The notes below the pieces were generated by a model. That model saw nothing but the letters and a program-made list of their open reading frames with translations, was not told the origin of the DNA and did no database searches. Both the position numbers and the translations under genes were made by a program. Shown in pieces: positions 1 to 7,018 of a DNA stretch of 11,458 nucleotides. The stretch lies in contig JBHGBF010000188.1 in assembly GCA_041946865.1 (NCBI GenBank), forward strand, positions 1-11,458. The letters run 5' to 3'. Source of the stretch: RPQK01 sp041946865. Lineage in GTDB: Bacteria; Acidobacteriota; UBA6911; RPQK01. Position 1 is the first letter of the stretch, and the number at the start of each line of letters is the position of its first letter.

Positions 1-55
1 CAGCCACACAGCAGCGGTTCCTGTTGATTCATCTGTATACTTTCGCCAAAGTCCA
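1..55 (+). repeat. Left copy of a 55-bp terminal inverted repeat
   Basis: These 55 bases recur in reverse complement at 11400-11454 with only two differences (at positions 13 and 21 of the repeat). The match stops at base 55, followed by different sequence on the two sides. No transposase gene lies between the copies. Read inward, one frame is open from base 3 to a TAG at 90-92, and the two differences would give Gln/Arg and Leu/Val, so the repeat could be the 3' end of a duplicated gene as well as a transposon-type end. The window begins at or inside the repeat, so its outer limit is unknown. Confidence 0.85.
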
Positions 56-59
56 GGCG

Positions 60-87
60 CGCCCGTCGGGAGACGGGCGTCCTTTTC
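60..87 (+). terminator. Hairpin with T-rich tail, reading into the window
   Basis: An 8-bp perfect stem (CGCCCGTC at 60-67, GACGGGCG at 72-79) with a GGGA loop is followed on the plus strand by TCCTTTT. This has the form of an intrinsic terminator for a transcript entering from the left. On the minus strand the same stem sits just past the TonB receptor stop but has no U tract after it, so it could at best serve that gene weakly or as a 3' end stabiliser. A hairpin of different sequence occupies the same place next to the right-hand repeat. Confidence 0.5.
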
Positions 88-88
88 C

Positions 89-3000
89 CTAGAAGTTCAG
101 CTTCAAAGCGAACTGCAGCTGGCGCATCGGATCGGTGCCTCCGTAGGCCGTCGACGTGATGCGCCCGGCGTTGGTGTTCAGGTTACCCGGGATGCCGATC
201 TCCGCATCCGGCTGTCCGAGGTTAACGTGGTTGAACAAGTTGAAGACCTCGAAGCGGAATTCGAGATTGGAGACCTCGGTGAAGTGGAAGTGTTTAAACA
301 ACGAGGCGTCGGTTCTCCAGTAACCCGGGCCCGTCAAGGTGTTGCGTCCGATGTTGCCGAAGCGTCCGACCTGTGGTCGTGCAAACACACTCCCGGGTGA
401 ACCAATCGGGGTTGTATTGAACCAGTTGTTTTGATCGCCAATGATCTCCACATCGCCCAGCACGTCCGGACGGCAGGGGCCGACATCACGATCCGCGCCG
501 CAGTCGCGGTAGGACGGGGTAAAGGGCAGACCGCTCTGGATCGTGGTCGTCGAATTGATCTGCCATCCGCCCAGGATCAGGTCGGCCATGCGGCCCATGT
601 CGCTGGCGAAGCGACGGCCTCGGCCGAAGGGCAATTCCGCCAGTTGCGTGAACACGAAATTGTGACGGCGGTCCCAGTCCGGCCGGCCGCGGCTGACCGA
701 GGGATCAACCACAAAGTAATCGCCACCTTCCTGGGTGACCTTCTGCCACGTGTAGTGTGCCAGCACCGAGTAGCCTTCCGAAAACCGCTTGTTCAGCTTC
801 GTCTGAAAGGAGTCATAATGGTTATCGGCGCAGTTGCAGAAAAAGGAGATGCTCTGCGTCCAGCCAAACCTGCTGAAGAAAGGCTTTCGCTGATCCTGGC
901 TCAGGGTGGGGAAACCCTCGATAGTTGCCTGATTCACGTTGAAATCCGGACCATCGCCGGCGAATACGTGCGTTCCCTTATTTCCCACGTAACCTGCCTC
1001 AATCGACAAACTCGGATTCAGCTGGTGCTGAACCATCAAGTTGTAGGCGTCGACTGTCGGCAGGCGCTGCTTATCGGGCAGAGCAAAGGCAAAGACGCCC
1101 GGAGGCAGGGGGAACCGGCCGTTAGGCGGAACCGCAGGAAAAACAGGAGCAGGTGGACCCTGGGCCAGTGTGAAAACGCTCTCGAAGTTGTTCGGCGCAT
1201 CCAGCTCCTGTGCGGAAAGGACGGGGAGGTTCTGGGTCACTGAATGACCGAACAGCGAGCCGAAGACACCGATATCGTAACTGCGTCCGTAACCGGCGCG
1301 GATGACGGTGCTGTCGGTCGCCTGATAAGCAATACCCAGACGCGGCGCCCAGTTCAGGCTGTTCTCGACATTGCCGGCCAGATCGATGTCCCCGACTCCC
1401 GCCACCATGATCTCCCCGGTCGACAGGTTCAAGAACCCGCCGTTCCCCGGCTCATTGATCGTCTGGGGATTGATGATGTCCAGCCGCAGCCCGTAACTGA
1501 GAGTGAGTTTCTGGGTTACGCGCCAGGTGTCTTGAGCATAGTAGAAATGTCGCCACTGGCGTTCGCGGGCATTCGTGCTCGGGCTGACGTACCGGGTGAA
1601 GCGCGATACTTCGCCCAGCAGGAAGGTTGCCAGGCCCAGACCACCGCCTTCCGGACCGCGGGTCACGTCAGGACGGAAGGTGAACTCGCCCGAACGGTGC
1701 CGGTCGCTTGGCACGCGCAGGTTGTAGGCTCGACGGACGTCCGTCCCGAATTTGACCTGGTGGTTGCCGGCGATTTTCAGGATGTTACCCACCCACTGAA
1801 ACTGCTTCTCGTCCTGATCCAGGGGGCAGTTGCAGCGGTTAACGCCCAGGCCGGATCCGAAGTTGAACCCGCCGACGGGTCCTTCCACGAAGCCGGCAGG
1901 CAGGCCGCTGTACGTCGTGTCGTCAAGGTTGACCCCCGGAATACCGACCTGCTCGCCGGTCTTCTGCCCGAAGTCAAACGGAAGCACGTTGACCTTGTAC
2001 CAGAACCAGCCGAAGCGAAAGTCGCTGATCCACGTCGGCGTCATGCTGTAATCAAAACCGGTTGCCAGGCTGTGGTTACGCACATCGGATACGCCTCCCA
2101 GGGAGACCAGCTCCGCCCCGCCTCCAGCGCCGAAAGCCGTCGGGCCGTCTCGTTCAAAGTCCGCCAGACTGTAGCGGCCAAAGAGGTTGAAGTTTTCGGA
2201 CATGCGGCCGTCCAGCCGGACGTCAAACGTGTTGTTGTCGAACTTTTCGATGCCGGAAGCCACGAAGTTGTCGCGGATCCCGGGACGGGTCGGCTGAGGA
2301 ATCAGCTGCAGGATGGCCAGGGCCTGCGGCGAAAGCCGGGCCTGCGGAATGATGTTGCCCGCAAACTGGGTCCGGTTTGCAGGCACGCCGCCGGCTGGAT
2401 CAAAAATGTTCACACCGTACTCGCTCAGGTCTCCCGTCCGCGCCAGCGCCGTCGGGACCGTCAGAAGGCGAGAACCTCCCACTTTGCTCCGCAGCCCCTG
2501 GTAGTCGCCGAAGAAAAAGAACTTGTCCTTGATGATCGGACCGCCGAACGAGCCGCCGAACTGGTTGCGCAGAGTCGCGGGGATGAAACGGCCGGTCTCC
2601 GCATTCGGCTCTGACTGGGCAAACGGGTTGCGCGCCTGCCCCCAGTCGCTCTGGCGGAAGTCAAAGGCACTGCCATGAAATGCGTTCGTTCCCGATTTTG
2701 TCTGCACTGACACGACACCGGCGATCGCCTGACCAAACTCTGCATCATAGTTCTGGGACGTAATCTTGGTTTCGCCGATCGCCTCGAAGTTGGGGTTGAT
2801 GACGATGATGCCGAGAATCGGATCGCGGTTTTCAGTCCCGTCCAGTTGGTAACCGGTGCCGCTGAAGTGCTGTCCGTTGACCATCGTCTGAATCGAGCCC
2901 TGCGGGTTTTCGCTGGCCGCATGCTGCCAGCCCAACTGCTGTGTCCCCGGGGTCAAAAGGATGAACTTGGTGAAGTTGCGGTCCAGGATCGGCAGATCCG

Positions 3001-3442
3001 TGATCTGCCTGTCGTCAAAAGTTGTCGCTACGTCCGCACGGTCCGTCTTTAACAGCTGGCTCTCGGTACTTTCGACTGTAATGATCTGATCCGCACCACC
3101 CGGCTGAAGCATCACGTCGACGTGACTGTCGGTGTCCACACTGACGTTGACCCGCTCGATAACCGCCGCCTGAAATCCAGTCAGGGTCACCTTGACGCTG
3201 TAAACACCGGGGAGCAAGCGATCCTTGACGTAGTTACCCGAGTCATTCGTAATCACTTCGACCGTTGTCCCGCGCCGCACGTCGGTGATGGTCACCGTCG
3301 CACCGGGAACCACTCCTCCCGAAGCGTCGGTCACGGTCCCACTGATACTGCCGTAGACCGCTTGCGCCATCGCCTGTGTTGAGAGAACCGGGACCACCAA
3401 CACGAGCGCAAACAGCAGAATCAGGAGTCTGCCTCTTTCCAT
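89..3442 (-). CDS. TonB-dependent outer-membrane receptor with N-terminal carboxypeptidase-regulatory-like domain
   Basis: The 1117-residue product is an outer-membrane beta-barrel of the Oar-like/TonB-receptor type that is greatly expanded in acidobacteria; such proteins are thought to import large ligands, but nothing here names a substrate. A Sec signal peptide occupies residues 1-27 (MERGRLL, hydrophobic core, AMAQ). Residues about 28-115 form a carboxypeptidase-regulatory-like beta-sandwich (GSISGTVTDASGGVVPGATV). A plug follows at roughly 125-260, including the segment VNGQHFSGTGYQLDGTENRD, and then a long barrel ending in ALKLNF with the terminal Phe expected of a BAM signal. Cysteines cluster in CNC pairs and in a DCGADRDVGPC segment, probably in surface loops. 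The start at 3442 was chosen because GGGAGG lies four bases upstream and a signal peptide begins exactly there; a longer reading from 3511 adds 23 residues with no such support. It is divergent from the TPR-CRTAC1 operon. Confidence 0.93.
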   Translation of the reverse strand: MERGRLLILLFALVLVVPVLSTQAMAQAVYGSISGTVTDASGGVVPGATVTITDVRRGTTVEVITNDSGNYVKDRLLPGVYSVKVTLTGFQAAVIERVNVSVDTDSHVDVMLQPGGADQIITVESTESQLLKTDRADVATTFDDRQITDLPILDRNFTKFILLTPGTQQLGWQHAASENPQGSIQTMVNGQHFSGTGYQLDGTENRDPILGIIVINPNFEAIGETKITSQNYDAEFGQAIAGVVSVQTKSGTNAFHGSAFDFRQSDWGQARNPFAQSEPNAETGRFIPATLRNQFGGSFGGPIIKDKFFFFGDYQGLRSKVGGSRLLTVPTALARTGDLSEYGVNIFDPAGGVPANRTQFAGNIIPQARLSPQALAILQLIPQPTRPGIRDNFVASGIEKFDNNTFDVRLDGRMSENFNLFGRYSLADFERDGPTAFGAGGGAELVSLGGVSDVRNHSLATGFDYSMTPTWISDFRFGWFWYKVNVLPFDFGQKTGEQVGIPGVNLDDTTYSGLPAGFVEGPVGGFNFGSGLGVNRCNCPLDQDEKQFQWVGNILKIAGNHQVKFGTDVRRAYNLRVPSDRHRSGEFTFRPDVTRGPEGGGLGLATFLLGEVSRFTRYVSPSTNARERQWRHFYYAQDTWRVTQKLTLSYGLRLDIINPQTINEPGNGGFLNLSTGEIMVAGVGDIDLAGNVENSLNWAPRLGIAYQATDSTVIRAGYGRSYDIGVFGSLFGHSVTQNLPVLSAQELDAPNNFESVFTLAQGPPAPVFPAVPPNGRFPLPPGVFAFALPDKQRLPTVDAYNLMVQHQLNPSLSIEAGYVGNKGTHVFAGDGPDFNVNQATIEGFPTLSQDQRKPFFSRFGWTQSISFFCNCADNHYDSFQTKLNKRFSEGYSVLAHYTWQKVTQEGGDYFVVDPSVSRGRPDWDRRHNFVFTQLAELPFGRGRRFASDMGRMADLILGGWQINSTTTIQSGLPFTPSYRDCGADRDVGPCRPDVLGDVEIIGDQNNWFNTTPIGSPGSVFARPQVGRFGNIGRNTLTGPGYWRTDASLFKHFHFTEVSNLEFRFEVFNLFNHVNLGQPDAEIGIPGNLNTNAGRITSTAYGGTDPMRQLQFALKLNF

Positions 3443-3446
3443 ACGA

Positions 3447-3453
3447 CCTCCCT
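3447..3453 (-). promoter_or_regulatory. Ribosome binding site of the TonB receptor
   Basis: On the minus strand the bases read AGGGAGG, four bases before the ATG at 3442. This is the best Shine-Dalgarno in the gene's 5' region and decides the start in favour of the signal-peptide methionine over the upstream ATG at 3511. Confidence 0.8.
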
Positions 3454-3726
3454 TTCGAAAGAACAGATGCTCCACTGCAAATCCCGCCTGAAGGCGACCA
3501 CGCCTAACCATTCACGGGACTTGCTCACATTGGAAAAATGGTTTTGGGGCCCATGCCGGGCCATTGAGCCGAGAGGGGGGAGGGACAGTCTGCGAAGCGG
3601 GGATCTCGGGAACCAACCTGCGAGCCGGCCGTGCCGGCGACACCGCCAAAATCCGGGCTCGAGACGTAAGAACCTCCACCTTTCCTTGGGATGCCTTGCC
3701 TCCACTAAAACACTTTCCCGGCGGCG

Positions 3727-3756
3727 TTGTCAAGTTTGGTGATAAACTGATATTAC
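3727..3756 (+). promoter_or_regulatory. Candidate sigma-70-type promoter for the TPR-CRTAC1 operon
   Basis: TTGTCA (5/6 to the -35 consensus) at 3727-3732 and TATTAC (4/6 to the -10 consensus) at 3751-3756 are separated by 18 bases, in a locally AT-rich patch within otherwise GC-rich DNA. Transcription would begin near 3763, which fits translation starting at 3808 or 3847 better than at the first in-frame ATG at 3766. The assignment is by eye only. Confidence 0.35.
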
Positions 3757-3807
3757 TTTGCCGATGTGTTAAACGACGGCGCGGGCGCACCGTTTGCCTT
3801 GGACCGG

Positions 3808-4824
3808 ATGGCCGGTCCGTTCTGGCGCAAGTTTGAGAAGGTTATGATGCCGCTTTTGCTTGTCGTAATGGCCGCCTCGCTGGCCGAGAGCGAGGCGGTC
3901 GCCCACATACAAACGCTGCTCCAAACTGGTAAACCCGAGCAGGCCCTCACGGAAATCGGGAAGCTGGACGGCGCGGCCAGGAACCAGCCCCTGCTCAAAC
4001 ACCTCGCGGGACTCGCGCTTTACCAGAAAGGCGATTATGAGCAGGCGATCGAATATCTGACCGCGTCCTTCGCGCAGACTCCCAAAGGAGTGGCCCGGCG
4101 TCTTCAGGCTGCCCACCTTCTCGGTATGTCCCATTACTTCCTCGGCCACGTCTCGGAGGCTCTTCCCTTCCTCACTGAAATCGAGGGCTCCTCCTTTGAC
4201 ACGTCCGAAACCCAGTACCTGCGCGGCGTCTGCCAGCTCCAGCTCCACCGGGTCGACGACAGCAGAAAGACCTTCGCCCGGATGTTCTCGCTTCCTGCCG
4301 AGTCGGCGGCGTCCCACCTGATCAATGCCCAGATGATGATCCGCCAGCAGCTGGAAGAGCTCGCGGTTCCTGAGCTCGAGAAAGCGCTGGCGCTCGACCC
4401 GAAACTGCCGCAGGCCCATTTCCTCCTCGGCGAGATGGCCATCTACAAAGCGCACATCGACCGCGGAATCCAGCTATTGCAGAAGGAGATCGCGCTCAAC
4501 CCCGGATTTGCCATGGCGTACTACCGGCTGGGAGAAGCCTATACCCGGCAGCTGAAGTGGGATGAAGCTGTCTCACCGCTTCAAAAGTCGATCTGGCTGA
4601 ACCCGTTCTTCAGCGGTCCCTTTATCGTTCTGGGAAAGGTCTACTTGAAGAAGGGCGATCTGGAGAACGCCGAGAGCATGTTGAAGCGAGCACTTGCTAT
4701 GGACGTCAACAACTATTCAGGACACCATCTTCTGGCCCAAGTCTATCAAAAAGCCGGCCGCCATGAAGAGTCCCGCAAGGAGCTCCAGACGGCCGAGCGC
4801 CTGCGCTCGAATTCGCAACCTTAA
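3808..4824 (+). CDS. Secreted tetratricopeptide-repeat protein (operon A)
   Basis: The 338-residue product is almost entirely TPR helices, a protein-interaction scaffold with no catalytic motif. From this start the n-region carries RKFEK, followed by a hydrophobic stretch (PLLLVVMAASLA) that looks like a Sec signal peptide, so export to the periplasm is likely. About seven to eight TPR units follow; the clearest are LAGLALYQKGDYEQAIEYL, LGEMAIYKAHIDRGIQLL, LGEAYTRQLKWDEAVSPL and LGKVYLKKGDLENAESML. The start is uncertain: ATG 3766 lies almost on the predicted transcription start, ATG 3808 gives the best charged n-region, and ATG 3847 has GAGAAGG five bases upstream. The gene is 49 bases upstream of the CRTAC1 gene on the same strand, so they are probably co-transcribed. 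TPR genes beside CRTAC1 genes are a common acidobacterial pairing, and here it occurs twice. Confidence 0.85.
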   Translation: MAGPFWRKFEKVMMPLLLVVMAASLAESEAVAHIQTLLQTGKPEQALTEIGKLDGAARNQPLLKHLAGLALYQKGDYEQAIEYLTASFAQTPKGVARRLQAAHLLGMSHYFLGHVSEALPFLTEIEGSSFDTSETQYLRGVCQLQLHRVDDSRKTFARMFSLPAESAASHLINAQMMIRQQLEELAVPELEKALALDPKLPQAHFLLGEMAIYKAHIDRGIQLLQKEIALNPGFAMAYYRLGEAYTRQLKWDEAVSPLQKSIWLNPFFSGPFIVLGKVYLKKGDLENAESMLKRALAMDVNNYSGHHLLAQVYQKAGRHEESRKELQTAERLRSNSQP

Positions 4825-4840
4825 AGCTTCCACGTATTGA

Positions 4841-4867
4841 CACGAATTTCACGAATTAGCACGAATT
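4841..4867 (+). repeat. Three near-tandem CACGAATT octamers
   Basis: CACGAATT occurs at 4841-4848, 4850-4857 and 4860-4867, in the 49-base gap between the TPR stop and the CRTAC1 start. The motif leaves little room for a ribosome site: no Shine-Dalgarno precedes the ATG at 4874. Similar CACGAATTTCACGAATTA strings are, from memory, dispersed in several GC-rich environmental genomes; this was not checked. Confidence 0.7.
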
Positions 4868-4873
4868 CGAACC

Positions 4874-6739
4874 ATGACGCGCACACTGTTCATTCTGGCC
4901 TGCAGTCTTGTCGGCGCGAACCTGCTCAACGGGAAGGGATTCAACATCTGGTTCACAGATGTGACCAAGGAAGCGGGCCTCGTTGATCCGATCGTCTATG
5001 GCGGCATCGACAGGAAGCAGTACATCATCGAGACGAACGGCTGCGGGGTCGCATTCACTGACTTCGACAACGATGGCTGGATCGACATCCTGACCCTGAG
5101 CGGCTCCCGGCTCGAAGGCGTTTCTCACGCGAGCCAGGCGCCCACCGGCAAGGTTTATCTGAACCAGCGCAACGGGACGTTCAAGGATGTGACTGCCCGA
5201 TCGGGCCTGAACAGTCCTGGCTGGGCGTCAGCGGTGACCGTCGGCGACTACGACAACGACGGCTGGACAGACCTGTTTATAACTTACTGGGGTCACAACC
5301 ACCTCTATCGGAACCTCGGGAAGTGGGAGACCTCGGGCCTCCTTTTCGAGGACGCGACAGACCGGGCAGGTCTGAGCCGCCCGGAAATTCGCTGGGGCTC
5401 CGGCTGCGTTTTCGTCGATTACGACCGCGATGGCGACCTGGACCTCTTCGTCGCCAACTATCTGAAGTTTGACTTGCGGACGGCGCCGACACCCGGGAAG
5501 GGACCAAACTGCTTGTGGAAGGGGGTCCCCGTCAATTGCGGCCCCAGGGGTTTGCCGACCGACACGAACCTGCTGTACCGAAACCGGGGAGATGGGACTT
5601 TTGAGGACGTGTCCGGAACGAGCGGTGTCGCGCTCGTCGAGGGAAGGTACGCCATGACGGCCTTGGTGACGGACTACAACAGCGATGGGTGGCTCGATAT
5701 TTATGTGGCCTGTGATTCAACTGCCTGCATACTCTACCGCAACAACCGCGACGGCACATTTACCGATGTCGCTCTGGAGGCGGGAGCGGCTTACAACGAG
5801 GATGGCCAGTCGCAGGCGGGCATGGGAGTGGCGACAGGCGACTATGACGGCGACGGCCTGCTCGACATCTTCAAGACTCACTTCGCCGACGACTTGCCGG
5901 TGCTTTACAGGAACACCGGGTCGGGCTACTTTGAAGACGCCTCGCGGGCAGCGGGATTCGATCACACGCGGTACGTCCAGTGGGGAACCGGGCTTGCCGA
6001 TCTGGACAACGACACATGGCCTGACGTTTTCACGGTGGCCGGCAATGTCTATCCCGAAGTCGAAGCTCGTCTGAAGGAGTATCCGCATCGCAACCCACGA
6101 CTTGTGTACCGGAACCTCGGGAACGGGAGGTTCCAGGATGTCAGCAACCAGGTGGGACCTGCCGTTCAGTCACCCTATTCCAGCCGCGGATGCGCGTTCG
6201 GCGATTACGACAACGACGGCGACATCGACATCCTCATCATGAACATGAACGAGCCGCCCCAACTCTTGCGCAACGAACATGTTGCCCCGAGCCGCGCCGG
6301 TAACAACTGGTTGAAGCTGCACCTGGTCGGAACCCGTTCTAACCGGTCGGCGATCGGGGCCCGGGTCCGGCTCTGGATCGGGCAACGCGTGCTGGTTCAG
6401 GAAGTAAGCAGCCAGGCGAGTTATTACTCGTCAAACGACCCGCGCCTGCACTTCGGCCTGGGCCCCGCGACTTCCGTAGACCGTGGGGAGATCCGTTGGC
6501 CCAACGGCAATGTTCAGATCCTCCACCAGATGAAGGCCAACCAGACCCTCACTGTCAAGGAGACGGCTCGAGACTTAGGGAAAATCTCCCTGGTGCCTGT
6601 TTCTCGCTGTCGGGTCGCCTGCCTGCCGCAAAGCCCTGCTATTGCTTTTTTGCTTGAAGCCAGAGGGGTATCTCGTCAAAGCTGGCCGCAGACTTGCATG
6701 CTCCTCCTCAACGACGTTTTGATGACCAGGAGGGTGTGA
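4874..6739 (+). CDS. CRTAC1-family protein A: FG-GAP/VCBS propeller with UnbV/ASPIC domain and C-terminal extension
   Basis: The 621-residue product has a hydrophobic N-terminus (residues 4-18) consistent with export. Seven Ca2+-binding DxDxDG-type loops at residues 63, 125, 182, 267, 323, 376 and 444 (for example DYDNDGWTD) indicate a seven-bladed FG-GAP/VCBS propeller of the integrin-alpha type. A UnbV/ASPIC domain spans about 478-563 (NNWLKLHLVG, GARVRLW, LHFGLG, IRWPNG). Between blades three and four lies a Cys pair, C213 and C222, followed by GPRGL, which is shared with the second copy. The family normally ends near residue 563, as protein B does; here about 58 further residues of non-propeller composition continue to a TGA overlapping the next start. 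The molecular function of the family is unknown. A role in binding extracellular ligands or Ca2+ is inferred. Confidence 0.9.
   Translation: MTRTLFILACSLVGANLLNGKGFNIWFTDVTKEAGLVDPIVYGGIDRKQYIIETNGCGVAFTDFDNDGWIDILTLSGSRLEGVSHASQAPTGKVYLNQRNGTFKDVTARSGLNSPGWASAVTVGDYDNDGWTDLFITYWGHNHLYRNLGKWETSGLLFEDATDRAGLSRPEIRWGSGCVFVDYDRDGDLDLFVANYLKFDLRTAPTPGKGPNCLWKGVPVNCGPRGLPTDTNLLYRNRGDGTFEDVSGTSGVALVEGRYAMTALVTDYNSDGWLDIYVACDSTACILYRNNRDGTFTDVALEAGAAYNEDGQSQAGMGVATGDYDGDGLLDIFKTHFADDLPVLYRNTGSGYFEDASRAAGFDHTRYVQWGTGLADLDNDTWPDVFTVAGNVYPEVEARLKEYPHRNPRLVYRNLGNGRFQDVSNQVGPAVQSPYSSRGCAFGDYDNDGDIDILIMNMNEPPQLLRNEHVAPSRAGNNWLKLHLVGTRSNRSAIGARVRLWIGQRVLVQEVSSQASYYSSNDPRLHFGLGPATSVDRGEIRWPNGNVQILHQMKANQTLTVKETARDLGKISLVPVSRCRVACLPQSPAIAFLLEARGVSRQSWPQTCMLLLNDVLMTRRV
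6728..6733 (+). promoter_or_regulatory. Consensus ribosome binding site of the zinc-ribbon microprotein
   Basis: A perfect AGGAGG lies inside the last codons of CRTAC1 A, five bases before the ATG at 6739. It is the strongest Shine-Dalgarno in the window and fixes the small gene's start at 6739 rather than at the in-frame ATG at 6694. Confidence 0.85.
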
Positions 6740-6909
6740 TGTACTGGCCCAGAACCGACCATGAAAAAGACCGCTACTGCTCACGGTGCGGATGCAAACT
6801 CTGGCCGTGGGACACGCAATGTCCGAATACCGGGTGTCGCCAAGGGAAGCTGGTAGTCGTGACTGAATACGACCGCAGGTTTCTGGCGGAGTTGCGGATC
6901 AAATGGTAA
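6739..6909 (+). CDS. 56-residue Cys-rich zinc-ribbon-like microprotein
   Basis: I do not recognise the family. The product starts MYWPRTDHEKDRYC and has five cysteines: C14, C17, C19, C28 and C33 (CSRCGC, then QCPNTGC). The CxxC...CxxxxC spacing is that of a small zinc ribbon or knuckle. A charged and hydrophobic tail follows (LVVVTEYDRRFLAELRIKW). There is no signal peptide, so it is expected to be cytosolic, unlike its exported operon partners. Its ATG overlaps the CRTAC1 A stop by one base (TGATG) behind a perfect AGGAGG, so translational coupling is likely. Nucleic-acid binding or a structural or regulatory role is possible; no function can be assigned. A spurious ORF is less likely because of the ribosome site and the Cys pattern. 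Confidence 0.72.
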   Translation: MYWPRTDHEKDRYCSRCGCKLWPWDTQCPNTGCRQGKLVVVTEYDRRFLAELRIKW

Positions 6910-6915
6910 AGCGAT

Positions 6916-7018
6916 TTACGGTTGACGATTGACTCCTGGCGATGGTGGAGGGACTCTCAATCCAACGGTGTGAAGATCGGCAAGTTCTTTGATTCGAATA
7001 GTCAATCGTCAATCGTCA
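6916..7018. repeat. Small inverted-repeat unit between convergent operons
   Basis: Bases 6916-6933 and 7001-7018 are inverted copies matching at 16 of 18 positions, built from the unit TGACGATTGAC, with 67 bases between them. The right arm contains a direct duplication (GTCAATCGTCAATCG). The unit fills the gap between the microprotein and the second TPR gene, and the right arm overlaps the stop codon of that gene (TGA at 7018-7016 on the minus strand). It resembles a MITE-like or other palindromic intergenic repeat; it may also act as a weak bidirectional terminator, although no T tract is present. Confidence 0.7.

Larger units (their letters stand above)
3443..3807. other. Divergent intergenic control region
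   Basis: These 365 bases separate the minus-strand receptor from the plus-strand TPR gene and must hold both promoters. Short hairpins are visible: CGCCT/AGGCG/CGCCT alternating elements at 3485-3505, GGCCC-ATGCC-GGGCC at 3548-3562, and GCCGGC-CGT-GCCGGC at 3624-3638. The only promoter candidate I can propose is on the plus strand at 3727-3756. I saw no convincing -35/-10 pair for the receptor. Short open frames across the region on both strands lack ribosome sites and family features, so I do not call genes here. Confidence 0.6.

Noticed and set aside
1244..2614. A 456-codon plus-strand open frame opposite the TonB receptor
   Set aside because: It is antisense to a clear receptor gene with a signal peptide and ribosome site, its translation shows no domain, and long shadow frames are expected opposite GC-rich genes.
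3443..3511. Longer N-terminus of the TonB receptor starting at 3511
   Set aside because: It would bury the signal peptide behind 23 residues and ignore the GGGAGG placed exactly before ATG 3442.
3769..4455. A 228-codon minus-strand open frame opposite the first TPR gene
   Set aside because: The plus strand encodes clear TPR repeats with a signal peptide; the antisense reading has no family features.
4841..4867. CRISPR-like or iteron array
   Set aside because: Only three 8-base units with one- and two-base gaps; no spacers, no replication gene nearby.
6694..6738. Earlier start for the zinc-ribbon microprotein
   Set aside because: No ribosome site precedes 6694, whereas AGGAGG precedes 6739 at the right distance.
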